Assembly: GCF_009494395.1 (NCBI RefSeq)
Contig: NZ_VZCB01000083.1
Coordinates: forward strand, 1-60,961
Direction of reading: 5' to 3'
From: Segatella copri
GTDB taxonomy: Bacteria; Bacteroidota; Bacteroidia; Bacteroidales; Bacteroidaceae
DNA: 60,961 nucleotides
Shown: positions 26,832-35,430 of the stretch, piece after piece
Layout: each line of letters starts with the position of its first letter
How positions within the stretch are numbered: position 1 is the stretch's first letter
The notes under the pieces: model-generated
Seen by the model: the letters and a program-made list of their open reading frames with translations, nothing else
The model's database searches: none
Told to the model about the DNA's origin: nothing
Program-made: the position numbers and the translations under genes

Positions 26832-29800
26832 ATGGGATTCGACTATGAACCAGAATTTGAGGATGCCCTCATCAAATTGTTAAAAAATAATGGGTGGTCT
26901 GGCAAGATGCTTAACTATCCTACAGAGGAACAGCTCATTAAAAATTGGGCTGACATCCTTTTTAATAACAATAAGGGAATAGACCGCTTGAATGGTCAGC
27001 CTTTGACAAAAGGAGAAATGCAGCAACTTCTTGATAAAGTAAAGGAGTTACGTACTCCCCTTGCGCTCAATGGTTTCATTAATGGCAAGTCGGTGACCAT
27101 CACTCGTGATAATCCAGCCGACAAATTACATTTTGGTAAGGATGTATCACTAACTATCTATAACCGTTTGGAAATAGCAAGCGGTAAAAGTTTTTATCAG
27201 ATAGCTCGCCAACCAAAGTTTGAACATCATTCTTATATTTTGCCAAAACGTAGGGGCGATTTGGTCTTACTCATCAACGGTATGCCTGTTATACATATTG
27301 AGTTGAAAAGCAGCAAGATTCCAGCTATGCATGCTGTTAATCAAATTACAGATAAATATATTCCAGAAGGAGTATTTACAGACAGCATTTTCTCATTGGT
27401 TCAAATATTTGTGGCTATGAATCCTGAGGAGATGATGTATTTTGCCAATCCTGGCATTGATATTAAATTTAACAAAGCCTTTTGTTTTCATTGGGCTGAT
27501 GCTAATAATAACCCGATAAATGATTGGCAACAAATAGCATCTACATTCCTCTCTATACCGATGGCACATATGCTCATTGGGTTTTATACTGTTGCCGACC
27601 AAGCAGATGGTATATTAAAAGTATTGCGAAGCTATCAATATTATGCTGCCAGTAAGATTAGTTCCATTGTTGCAAAATGGGATTGGAAGAGTACGGAGCA
27701 GAAAGGTGGCTATATCTGGCATACGACAGGTAGCGGAAAGACTATGACCAGTTTTAAGTCTGCCCAGTTGATTGCACAGTCGGGTGATGCGGACAAGGTG
27801 GTGTTTCTTGTCGATAGAATAGAACTTGGAACACAGTCCTTGGATGAATACCGTTCTTTTGCAGATTCCGTGGATGATGTACAGGCAACTGAAGACACGG
27901 ATGATTTAATAGGTAAATTATATGACGATACTCCAAGAAAAAATCTTCTGATAGTGACTTCCATACAGAAAATGAGCAAGGTGAATACCAAGGAGTTCCC
28001 TAAGAAAAAAACCGAAATTGAGAAGATTGTATCCAAGCGAGTGGTGTTTATCATAGACGAATGCCATCGTTCTACTTTTGGTGACATGCTAATCGACATT
28101 AAGCGAACTTTTCCTCATGCGGTATTCTTTGGTTTTACGGGTACTCCAATCAATGATGAAAATCAAAAGAAATCGAATACCACGCAAACGATCTTTGGGG
28201 AAAGATTGCATACGTATTCCATTGCTAATGGTATCATAGACAAGAATGTGTTAGGTTTTGACCCATATATGTGTCCAACATATAAGGATAAGGCTTTGCG
28301 TCGTTGTGTGGCTTTGGAAAAAGCAAAAGCACAGACGGATGAGGAAGCTATGGCTGATGAGGCTAAAAAGAAAGTATACCAGCACTATATGAATCCAAGC
28401 AAGGTGTCTATGGCAGGAAAGACACTACCAAATGGTTCATATATAAAAGGTATAGAGGATTTCATACCTTCTTCACAATATAACTGTAAAAAGCATCATC
28501 TGAAAGTTGTGGAAGATATTAAGGAAAATTGGATTACGCTCAGTTTGAACAATAAGTTCCATGCCTTGCTTGCTACGGACAGTATTCCAGAAGCTATAGC
28601 TTATTATAGATTGTTGCGCAAGGAAATGCCAGCATTGAAAGTGACGGCGCTTTTTGATCCAAACATTGACAACACAGGTGGTCAACAGTTTAAGGAAGAG
28701 GGACTTATTGAGGTGTTAGAAGGCTACAAAGAGCAGTTTGGCAAAGAATTTACGATGTCAACTCATGCAGCTTTCAAGAAAGATGTAGCTTTGCGTCTTG
28801 CCCATAAAAAGCCTTATAATGGAAAGGATTTTACGGAGGACAAGCAAATCAATCTTCTCATAGTGGTGAATCAGATGCTTACAGGCTTTGATTCCAAATG
28901 GATTAATACGCTCTATGTGGATAAGTTGATGGAGTATGAAAATATTATCCAAGCTTTTAGCCGTACAAACCGCTTGTTTGGACCAGACAAACCATTTGGA
29001 GTGATACGCTATTATCGTTATCCACATACGATGAAATGTTACATAGATAAGGCTGTAGCAATGTATTCAGACAACAAACCTCTGAAACTCTTTGCAGATC
29101 CATTGACCCATAACTTGCATCAAATGAATAGCATCTATGAAGAAATAGAATATTTGTTTGTTCATGCTGGTGTTAAGAACTTCGAGAAGTTACCAGAATT
29201 GGAAGCAGAAAGGAAACGTTTCGTAAAACTTTTCAACCTGTTTAATAAGCATTTTGAGGCAGCTCGCATACAAGGCTTTGTTTGGGAGAAAAATCATTAT
29301 CATCTAAAACAACCACAAGGCAACTATGCGGATATTGATATGTTGATAAATGAAGAAACTTACAATGTGTTGCTAAAGCGATACCAAGAGTTGTTGCCTT
29401 CAGGTGTAGGAGGTGGTGGCGTGGAAGAACCACCATACGACATTGAGACTTATCTTACAGAAATAGATACAGGTCAGATAGATGCAGACTATATAAATGA
29501 GCGTTTTGATGTTTATCTGAAGTTAATTAACAAGGGAAATGCTTCTGAAGAGGAACGACAGATGGTAATGCAGGAACTCCACAAGTCATTTGCTCTGTTA
29601 TCTCAAGAAGAGCAAAAGTATGCCAACATCTTCTTGCATGACGTAGAAAGTGGTGATGCTGTTCTTGACACTGGTAAGAGATTTTATGACTATGTCGTGG
29701 AGTATATGAACCAGGCTAAGAATACGAAACTTCACCAAGTGGCAGAACTCTTTGGTATCAACGAACTGTTACTAAAAGAAATCATGTCTTCAGCCGTTAC

Positions 29801-30245
29801 AGCAGACAACTTGAACTCGTATAATCGTTTTTCAAAGTTAACTGCAACTATAGACAAGGCTAAGGCAAAACAATTCTTTGAAATGACAGAAGGTGCAAAA
29901 CTGCTTCCATTTAAGGTAAAACCAAAAGCGGAATTGTTTTTGCAAGATTTTATATTAAGCAATGGCAACATGGATATTCCTGAGTTTGGCCGCAAGTTGA
30001 CAGACATAAATGATGATATCCATATCGTGGAGTTTGCTAACACTTTAATGACGATGCATAATGGCATATCTGTACTTCTTTTGGAAAAAGAATGTATAGA
30101 GAGGTTTGGCAAAGAATATTCAGCAATGTCTGTGTCTGATTGGTTCAAGGTGATATATTCCTATGTGAAAGTCCAAACACATAAATATGATTTGAAACAG
30201 GACGATATTGTTTATTGGAATGTTGCAGAAGATAAAACGAAATGA
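26832..30245 (+). CDS. hsdR: Type I restriction enzyme motor/nuclease subunit HsdR
   Basis: ATP-dependent translocase and endonuclease subunit. The 1137 residues contain an N-terminal PD-(D/E)XK nuclease (D143 in KRRGDLVLL and E157-x-K159 in VIHIELKSS), then the SF2 helicase core with Walker A TTGSGKT (298-304), Walker B/motif II DECH (409-412), motif III FGFTGTP, and later LLIVVNQMLTGFDS and QAFSRTNR motifs (about 675-715). The C-terminal 350 residues are helical and probably bind the core enzyme. The start lies 19 bp after hsdS, and the gene overlaps the next one by 4 bp. No frameshift is visible, so restriction activity should be intact. Confidence 0.96.
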   Translation: MGFDYEPEFEDALIKLLKNNGWSGKMLNYPTEEQLIKNWADILFNNNKGIDRLNGQPLTKGEMQQLLDKVKELRTPLALNGFINGKSVTITRDNPADKLHFGKDVSLTIYNRLEIASGKSFYQIARQPKFEHHSYILPKRRGDLVLLINGMPVIHIELKSSKIPAMHAVNQITDKYIPEGVFTDSIFSLVQIFVAMNPEEMMYFANPGIDIKFNKAFCFHWADANNNPINDWQQIASTFLSIPMAHMLIGFYTVADQADGILKVLRSYQYYAASKISSIVAKWDWKSTEQKGGYIWHTTGSGKTMTSFKSAQLIAQSGDADKVVFLVDRIELGTQSLDEYRSFADSVDDVQATEDTDDLIGKLYDDTPRKNLLIVTSIQKMSKVNTKEFPKKKTEIEKIVSKRVVFIIDECHRSTFGDMLIDIKRTFPHAVFFGFTGTPINDENQKKSNTTQTIFGERLHTYSIANGIIDKNVLGFDPYMCPTYKDKALRRCVALEKAKAQTDEEAMADEAKKKVYQHYMNPSKVSMAGKTLPNGSYIKGIEDFIPSSQYNCKKHHLKVVEDIKENWITLSLNNKFHALLATDSIPEAIAYYRLLRKEMPALKVTALFDPNIDNTGGQQFKEEGLIEVLEGYKEQFGKEFTMSTHAAFKKDVALRLAHKKPYNGKDFTEDKQINLLIVVNQMLTGFDSKWINTLYVDKLMEYENIIQAFSRTNRLFGPDKPFGVIRYYRYPHTMKCYIDKAVAMYSDNKPLKLFADPLTHNLHQMNSIYEEIEYLFVHAGVKNFEKLPELEAERKRFVKLFNLFNKHFEAARIQGFVWEKNHYHLKQPQGNYADIDMLINEETYNVLLKRYQELLPSGVGGGGVEEPPYDIETYLTEIDTGQIDADYINERFDVYLKLINKGNASEEERQMVMQELHKSFALLSQEEQKYANIFLHDVESGDAVLDTGKRFYDYVVEYMNQAKNTKLHQVAELFGINELLLKEIMSSAVTADNLNSYNRFSKLTATIDKAKAKQFFEMTEGAKLLPFKVKPKAELFLQDFILSNGNMDIPEFGRKLTDINDDIHIVEFANTLMTMHNGISVLLLEKECIERFGKEYSAMSVSDWFKVIYSYVKVQTHKYDLKQDDIVYWNVAEDKTK

Positions 30246-31738
30246 ACAAAATAAATAACATATACGAAATTCTTTCTGGAGGTGAGCGTGTCACCTTAGA
30301 ATGTAAAAAAGGTACCAAGGGTGTGCCAACTTCGCTTTGGGACACTTATTCAGCTTTCGCCAACACTTATGGCGGAATTATTCTCTTGGGTGTGGTAGAA
30401 CACATGAACGAACAAGACAATAACAAACGTTTTGAAATAGTTGGTGTTGAGGATGCCGACAAGATTCGCAAGGACTTGTGGAATACTGTCAATAGTAGAG
30501 AAAAAGTCAATATCAATCTCCTATATGATGATGATATTCAGACTATAGATATTAACGGCAGAAAAGTTATTGCTATTAATGTGCCTCGTGCAGACTATAC
30601 TGTTCGCCCTATATATATCAATAACAACCTGTCAAAAGGTACTTTCAAACGCAATCATGAAGGAGACTATCATTGTACGGAACAAGAACTAAAGATGATG
30701 CTTCGTGATGCCAATGAAGCTGGCAATGATGGTTTGTTGTTGGAATACTATACGATGGATGATATTGATATTCCAACCTTGGAGCGATTTCGCCAAATGT
30801 TTCAGAATTTACATCCTGAACACCAATGGAACTCGTCTGAACATAAGGAGTTCTTGATAAACTTTGGTGGTTATGCGAAAGATCGTAGAACAGGAAAAGA
30901 GGGATTGACTATGGCTGGACTTTTGATGTTTGGAAAGGGACTTCCTATTCGTGAGCGTTTTGACAATCTGCGTATGGATTATATCGACAAGTCTAATCTG
31001 ATTGGAGACCAACGTTATAGTGACCGCTTGACATACGACGGTACGTGGGAAAATAACCTGTTCAACTTCATCCGTATAGTCATTCCGAAACTGACACGTG
31101 ATTTGCCTCATCCTTTCAGTATGAATGGTGTAATTCGGAGAGACGATACTCTCCAGGCTAAGGCTGTACGTGAAGCTGTTACAAACATGGTTATCCACTC
31201 TGATTTCATGGTAAATGGAGTTCTGAAGGTTGAGAAATTTGACGACAGTTTTATACTGACCAATCCAGGACTTTTGAAATTACCAATCGAGCAAATTTAT
31301 AAAGGTGGAGAGTCTAAAGCACGTAATCAGCGCATACAGAATATGTTCCGCATGATAGGCTTTGGCGAGAACCTGGGTTCCGGCTTTCCTCTCATACTCA
31401 GTGCTTGGAATGAGAAGCATTGGCTCAAGCCAGAATTATTAGAACAGACTGATCTTTTGCAAGTTAGATTAACTTTGCATATACAAAATGAGCCAGTAAA
31501 TGAGCCAGTAAATGAGCCAGTAAATGAGCCGGTAAATGAGCCGGTAAATGAGCGACAGCAAGCCATTCTTTCTACAATGAAACTAAATCCATCTATAACA
31601 AGAGAGAATTTGGCTAATAAGCTAGACGTTTCGATTGCAACATTAAAAAGAGAGCTTACTTCGTTAAGAAAGAAAGGCTACATTTCACGTAGAGGAAGTG
31701 ATAAAAATGGGCAATGGATAATACTCAAGAATCAATAA
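30242..31738 (+). CDS. AlbA_2/Schlafen-like ATP-binding transcription regulator-type protein
   Basis: 498 residues. The N-terminal AlbA_2 domain (also called divergent Schlafen AAA_4) carries TLECKKGTKG (about 18-27) and TYGGIILLGV. A central region ends in a HATPase_c-like RecG C-terminal segment (REAVTNMVIHSDF about 309-321, then GFGENLGSGFPLI). Then come five NEPV tetrapeptide repeats and a winged-helix (NPSITRENLANKLDVSIATL). It starts inside the hsdR stop (4-bp overlap), so it is translationally linked to the R-M operon, probably as an operon regulator or nucleic-acid-binding accessory. Relatives are widespread, with no settled function. A terminator follows at 31755. Confidence 0.85.
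   Translation: MNKINNIYEILSGGERVTLECKKGTKGVPTSLWDTYSAFANTYGGIILLGVVEHMNEQDNNKRFEIVGVEDADKIRKDLWNTVNSREKVNINLLYDDDIQTIDINGRKVIAINVPRADYTVRPIYINNNLSKGTFKRNHEGDYHCTEQELKMMLRDANEAGNDGLLLEYYTMDDIDIPTLERFRQMFQNLHPEHQWNSSEHKEFLINFGGYAKDRRTGKEGLTMAGLLMFGKGLPIRERFDNLRMDYIDKSNLIGDQRYSDRLTYDGTWENNLFNFIRIVIPKLTRDLPHPFSMNGVIRRDDTLQAKAVREAVTNMVIHSDFMVNGVLKVEKFDDSFILTNPGLLKLPIEQIYKGGESKARNQRIQNMFRMIGFGENLGSGFPLILSAWNEKHWLKPELLEQTDLLQVRLTLHIQNEPVNEPVNEPVNEPVNEPVNERQQAILSTMKLNPSITRENLANKLDVSIATLKRELTSLRKKGYISRRGSDKNGQWIILKNQ
31487..31546 (+). repeat. 12-bp in-frame tandem repeat coding NEPV
   Basis: Five units of AATGAGCC(A/G)GTA at 31487, 31499, 31511, 31523 and 31535, then a partial unit. Because 12 is a multiple of 3, copy-number change would alter linker length without breaking the frame. 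Confidence 0.9.
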
Positions 31739-31754
31739 GATATAATATAAATAT

Positions 31755-31797
31755 CCCCCAACCTACTTACTCTAGTGGGTTGGGGGATTTTGTTTTT
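31755..31797 (+). terminator. Terminator of the R-M operon
   Basis: CCCCCAACC (31755-31763) pairs with GGTTGGGGG (31778-31786), followed by ATTTTGTTTTT. Confidence 0.88.
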
Positions 31798-32103
31798 ATA
31801 TAGATATCAGTAACAACCATACTTGATATGGGATGGGCATCACATTCTTTCAGCAGAAAATTGTGGAACAAAAGAAAGACTAAGACGCTCACGCAAAAAA
31901 GTTTTTTCTCGAAAAAAGTCTCAAAGTATCATTCTTCGACAAAAATATAGGATTATATCATTAATATTCAACACTTTAGCAAAATGAGACTTCTCTAAAA
32001 AATGGAGGGAGAAGTATCATAGAAGTATCATAAATCAAGGAGAAGTATCATCAAAATCGGGCTTGGTGCTAGAAAAATATGCCGAAATGTGTTTAAAATA
32101 AGC

Positions 32104-32193
32104 ATGAAAAAAGATAAAATACTCATGCTCATGGGGAAAAAGATAAAATACTTATGCTCATGGGAAATAGAAAAAAGACAAAACACTCATGCT
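32104..32193 (+). repeat. Imperfect tandem repeat (about 28-35 bp, three copies)
   Basis: Three units of the form CATG-A/G-rich-AAAGATAAAATACTCATGCT, at about 32104, 32131 and 32160. They lie upstream of the DUF6078 gene. A short open frame across them (32089-32280) is repeat-derived and not supported as a gene. Confidence 0.6.
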
Positions 32194-32258
32194 CAAGGCA
32201 ATAAATACACTTTTTCTGCGTTAAGAGAGAAAGTTATTTATTTAAATACTTACGAAAC

Positions 32259-32714
32259 ATGGATGAAAAGGAATTATTGAAAAAGGCTTTTAAGTACGGA
32301 AACGTACCTAGCAACATCACCTATTGCTTCACCGAACCATGTCCGATGAAAGACAAATGCATACACTATCTCTCTGCCCTCTACAAAAACGAGGAGACTG
32401 ATAGAGGAGATGCCATCTTCCCTAATGCTCTCAAAAACGGGAAATGCAAGTACTTCGCACCACTCCGTGTCGTGAAAATGGCATGGGGATTCGACAAACT
32501 CTTTGCTGAAATGAAAGTGAAAGACGCTCCTGCCTTGCGCGCTGAAATGAGAGACTACCTCGGCAGCAAAGGACAATACTATCGATACAAACTGGGACAA
32601 CTCAAACTCTTGCCGGAACAGCAGAAATATATCAAGCAACTCTTCGCTCGATACGGATATAAGGATGTTGAGTTCGAGCACTTCTCTGATGAGATTGACT
32701 TCACTAAAATCTAA
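32259..32714 (+). CDS. DUF6078-family protein
   Basis: 151-residue soluble protein of a family common in Bacteroidales, function unknown. Visible features: a cysteine cluster ITYCFTEPCPMKDKCIHYL (about 20-38) and a fourth cysteine in GKCKYFAPL, suggesting a metal site (inference), and a helical C-terminal half. It is the only gene between the inverted repeats at 31880 and 33285. The 520 bp upstream contain repeats and palindromes only, and the 568 bp downstream are non-coding with stacked hairpins. Start ATG 32259 is preferred because the upstream frame is repeat-derived. Confidence 0.75.
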   Translation: MDEKELLKKAFKYGNVPSNITYCFTEPCPMKDKCIHYLSALYKNEETDRGDAIFPNALKNGKCKYFAPLRVVKMAWGFDKLFAEMKVKDAPALRAEMRDYLGSKGQYYRYKLGQLKLLPEQQKYIKQLFARYGYKDVEFEHFSDEIDFTKI

Positions 32715-32881
32715 CCTTTCTAGAAGTGTCTAGTATTTCAGTTTTATAAAACCGATAGTGTCTACTTTTCCAGTTTATAAAGCATGTCAATACAAACTAG
32801 GAATAAGGTAAAAAACTGACAAGTAGGACTAGGAATAATGACCATAAAGAGGTCTGTTACAGCCCGTTAAGCGGTCTATCT

Positions 32882-33002
32882 GTGCCCATCAGACGGACAC
32901 TCAGAGACCAAGTGGTGGGCATCGAGAGAACAAGTGATGGGCACTGATTGCCCGTACAGCGGGCGTCGAGTGCCCAAATTGAGAGCCTAAATTTGGGCAC
33001 TC
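32882..33002. repeat. Stacked hairpins sharing a GTGCCCA/TGGGCAC core
   Basis: GTGCCCATCA (32882-32891) pairs with TGATGGGCAC (32935-32944); GCCCG (32950-32954) with CGGGC (32960-32964); GAGTGCCCAAATT (32968-32980) with AATTTGGGCACTC (32990-33002), a perfect 13-bp stem. This is GC-rich structure in an otherwise AT-rich intergenic region, without an ORF. Confidence 0.6.
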
Positions 33003-33048
33003 AATGCCAGTGAGTTGATTGATTGTCATTTTGATTTTAAACATTAAA

Positions 33049-33103
33049 AACGAATTAAAAAAGAATAAAAAACGAAGTAAAAAAGAATAAAAAACGAAGT
33101 ATC
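33049..33103. repeat. 22-bp A-rich tandem repeat
   Basis: About two and a half units of AAAAAAGAATAAAAAACGAAGT. Non-coding. Confidence 0.6.
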
Positions 33104-33147
33104 TTGTAAAGAAAAAGTGAAAATCATGATACTTCTATGATACTTTA

Positions 33148-33183
33148 ATGATACTTCTCGGCTCTAAAACCGAGAAGTATCAT
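33148..33183. terminator. Strong hairpin between convergent genes
   Basis: ATGATACTTCTCGG (33148-33161) pairs perfectly with CCGAGAAGTATCAT (33170-33183), followed by TTTTG. It can stop transcription from the DUF6078 side; its arms belong to the GTATCAT repeat family in this region. Confidence 0.6.
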
Positions 33184-33282
33184 TTTGTTATTTCTCTATC
33201 CATCAAGCCTTTAAGTCAATATTTTCAACAGAAAATGAGACTATGAGACTTTTTTCGAGAAAAAAACTTTTTCGCGTAAGAC

Positions 33283-34620
33283 TTATTCCTTTAACCATCC
33301 ACTAATCAAGTTGATGATTTCCTGTCTTGTTGGCTCAGGGAATGAAAGGATGCGAGCCTTGTGCGAACCACCAGGACACATATATACATGCAGGTTCTTC
33401 TTGTTCTTGGTGAACGGCAAACCGTAGATACCGGATGCTCCCCATGGGTCAATGTCACCATAGATATATACCATCTTCGGATCGTTCTTGGTCAGGAAGT
33501 CGACAGTATGATTGTAAAGCGCTGGCGAGAACTTCACATTCTCAGCACCCTTTGGTACCATCAATCGCTTCAGATATCCCTTAGCCGTCTTGATGCTGAG
33601 ATATTTCTTGAACGGTTTGGTATAATAGCCATAATATCCCAACTCTCTTGCAGCCTGCACGTCAAACGAAGCGGTAGCATTATAATTGGTGAAATAGCTT
33701 GGCTCACACATATTGATCCAGTAATCAAACACCTTTTTGTCATCCGTATCACTTGCAGGAATCTGATTGATATCCTCACCCCACTGCCAGAAAGCAAAAG
33801 CATATTCAAATACCGAGAAGTCGAAAATCTCTGGCAATGAAGCATTAAAGACATACTTCTTCTCATTGCAATACTTCTCGAACATTGGCAACAAGGCTGC
33901 CTTGCGCTTAAAGAGAAGCAACTGGAAATTGAGCACCTTCTGTCTGTTCTCCTTTGTGGATACCTGATACTGCAGGAACTTTTCATGTCTGCCATCCTCT
34001 ACACCCTTATTGAGCGGTGCTACGTATGGTACTGAGATATCTACATCATCAGGAAAATAAGAACGATAGAACATTGTTGTCTGTCCACCCTTGCTGATAC
34101 CGGTAGCAATCCACTTGCCCTTATACATCGCATGCAAGGTTTTGTTCACATGATGCAGGTCGTAAAGCGAATTTTCTACGGTAAGGTAATCCCAGTTGCA
34201 AGGATTAGGCATCGACTTATCGAAATAGCGATACTCCACGGTGATGATATTGGTATCGAAGAGTTTGGAAAGTTCCTCGATATATCCCTCACGCAAGGCA
34301 TAGTTGGCATCATATCCTTCTGTCACGAGAACGGTAGGACGGTCGAATCCACGATGGCACAGAACTACTCTCTGTTCAAAGGTACCCCTGGAAGCATCCT
34401 TGCCATCCAATTGCTGCTTGATGAAGAACACATATTTCTCCGGGAAATGTGTACTCTTCAGTGTTTCCACATCACTTACTCCTGGCAAAGCTGCCAATCG
34501 CTTACCAGCCTCTCCTAATTCTGCCGCCAATATCTGCAAAGGCAGAATCAACAAAAGCAGCATCAGTCCGAAGGCAGACTTCACGCTGCTCATTCGGTTT
34601 CTAAAAGTTTTCTGATTCAT
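33283..34620 (-). CDS. Secreted S37-family (PS-10) tripeptidyl aminopeptidase-like protease
   Basis: 445 residues, exported by an N-terminal signal peptide (hydrophobic 16-32, ending LAAELG). Serine peptidase of family S37, which removes N-terminal tripeptides in characterised Streptomyces members; Bacteroidetes homologues are annotated as PS-10 peptidase S37. An alpha/beta-hydrolase triad is visible: S176 in GISKGGQT, an Asp in YGDIDPWGAS and a His in PGGSHKAR near the C-terminus. Earlier motifs include PTVLVTEGYDA and VEYRYFDKS. It is monocistronic, convergent with the DUF6078 unit and divergent from the Fur-type gene. A TACCTTTG -7 element lies at 34662-34669 on the minus strand. Confidence 0.88.
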   Translation of the reverse strand: MNQKTFRNRMSSVKSAFGLMLLLLILPLQILAAELGEAGKRLAALPGVSDVETLKSTHFPEKYVFFIKQQLDGKDASRGTFEQRVVLCHRGFDRPTVLVTEGYDANYALREGYIEELSKLFDTNIITVEYRYFDKSMPNPCNWDYLTVENSLYDLHHVNKTLHAMYKGKWIATGISKGGQTTMFYRSYFPDDVDISVPYVAPLNKGVEDGRHEKFLQYQVSTKENRQKVLNFQLLLFKRKAALLPMFEKYCNEKKYVFNASLPEIFDFSVFEYAFAFWQWGEDINQIPASDTDDKKVFDYWINMCEPSYFTNYNATASFDVQAARELGYYGYYTKPFKKYLSIKTAKGYLKRLMVPKGAENVKFSPALYNHTVDFLTKNDPKMVYIYGDIDPWGASGIYGLPFTKNKKNLHVYMCPGGSHKARILSFPEPTRQEIINLISGWLKE

Positions 34621-34754
34621 TGTTATCTCTTTTATAAATTCTTATTCTGCGTTCTGAAGTGCAAAGGTACTTCAAAAAATAGAGAATAGAGAACATAAAG
34701 AAGAAAAAAGCAAATATTTATAATAAAAAAGCGCAAATATCTTATTATATTTCG

Positions 34755-34762
34755 TATCTTTG
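34755..34762 (+). promoter_or_regulatory. -7 element of the Fur-type gene
   Basis: TATCTTTG; the -33 region has no good TTTG, so the promoter may be weak or need activation. Expected start near 34769, upstream of GTG 34805. Confidence 0.5.
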
Positions 34763-34804
34763 CACCTAGATAGATAGAATAATAACAAATACATATATAA
34801 TAAG

Positions 34805-35230
34805 GTGGAAACAGAAGATATTATCCAAAAATTGGAGGCAAAGGGTATCAAACCGACAGCCAACCGTATACTCGTGATGAAAGCTTTGAAGAGCGACTCT
34901 CATCCCCAGAGCCTCAGCATGCTGGAACGAAAGATGGTGACGATGGACAAATCGAGCATCTTCCGTGTGCTTACGCTTTTTCTGGAGCATGACGTGGTTC
35001 ATGCTTTTGAGGACGGACGAGGTATCCTGAATTATGAGATATGCGAAGAGGAAGGTGCATGTGATCATCACGATGGTCATATTCATTTTTATTGCGAATC
35101 CTGCCAGCGTTCTTTCTGTATGGAAGACATCCATATTCCGACTTTCCAACTGCCCGAAGGTTTCTTCCCCCACTCCATCTCTTTCGTCATCAAGGGGGAA
35201 TGCCCTGAGTGTAGGAAGAAGCATCGCTGA
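34805..35230 (+). CDS. Fur-family transcriptional regulator (Zur/PerR-like)
   Basis: 141-residue cytoplasmic metal-dependent repressor of the Fur family. It starts at GTG behind AATAAGG; no in-frame ATG lies nearby. The N-terminal winged helix (about 1-80) has the recognition region DKSSIFRVLTLFLEHDVVH; the C-terminal dimer domain has HDGHIHFYCESCQRSFC (histidines and Cys pair) and a second zinc pair CPECRKK at the end, the structural zinc site. The metal sensed (Zn, Fe or peroxide sensing) cannot be decided. The 3' end carries a direct repeat that extends into the intergenic DNA. Confidence 0.88.
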   Translation: METEDIIQKLEAKGIKPTANRILVMKALKSDSHPQSLSMLERKMVTMDKSSIFRVLTLFLEHDVVHAFEDGRGILNYEICEEEGACDHHDGHIHFYCESCQRSFCMEDIHIPTFQLPEGFFPHSISFVIKGECPECRKKHR

Positions 35231-35291
35231 AAGCAATGCTTATTCAAAACAAGAAGCAATGCTTATTCAAAACAATAAGCATCGCTGAAAA
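35219..35291 (+). repeat. Direct repeats at the 3' end of the Fur-type gene
   Basis: AAGCATCGCTGAAA occurs at 35219-35232 (including the gene's stop codon) and again at 35278-35291. Between them GAAGCAATGCTTATTCAAAACAA occurs nearly twice. The arrangement looks like a local duplication after the stop codon. Confidence 0.65.
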
Positions 35292-35296
35292 TAAAA

Positions 35297-35329
35297 AAAC
35301 TCCGAAGAACAAAAGTTCCTCGGAGTTTT
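35297..35329. terminator. Bidirectional terminator between the Fur-type gene and tRNA-Lys
   Basis: AACTCCGA-A-GAAC (35298-35310) pairs with GTTC-C-TCGGAGTT (35315-35327) around an A-rich loop; A and T runs on both sides allow termination in both directions. Confidence 0.75.
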
Positions 35330-35335
35330 CTCTTG

Positions 35336-35408
35336 TACACCCTTAGGGATTCGAACCCTAGACCCACTGATTAAGAGTCAGTTGCTCTACCAACTGAGCT
35401 AAGGGTGC
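35336..35408 (-). tRNA. tRNA-Lys (CTT anticodon), third copy
   Basis: Reverse complement of 35336-35408 is identical to the tRNA-Lys at 4703-4775: acceptor GCACCCT/AGGGTGT, anticodon loop CTCTTAA. It has its own promoter at 35431-35462. Confidence 0.96.
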
Positions 35409-35430
35409 ATCCATTTCGTAAAAGCGAGTG

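Larger units (their letters stand above)
31880..33285. mobile_element. Region framed by inverted repeats, carrying the DUF6078 gene
   Basis: The left end (31890-31924, ACGCAAAAAAGTTTTTTC then TCGAAAAAAGTCTCA) recurs inverted on the right (about 33243-33277). An inner 20-bp inverted repeat (AAGTATCATAGAAGTATCAT, 32012-32031, inverted at 33125-33144) nests inside. The interval holds one gene, tandem repeats and several hairpins but no transposase, so mobility is only an inference. The right repeat directly abuts the S37 peptidase stop. Confidence 0.4.

Noticed and set aside
31487..31546. Possible CRISPR array or intergenic repeat
   Set aside because: The 12-bp units are in frame inside a gene (NEPV repeat).
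32104..32193. Possible CRISPR array
   Set aside because: Only three imperfect units without spacers of regular size, and no cas gene in the window.
18546..33282. Integrative element (ICE or prophage)
   Set aside because: No integrase, relaxase, conjugation or phage structural gene, and no att-like direct repeats at the edges; only an island character (AT-rich, repeats, relics) is supported.
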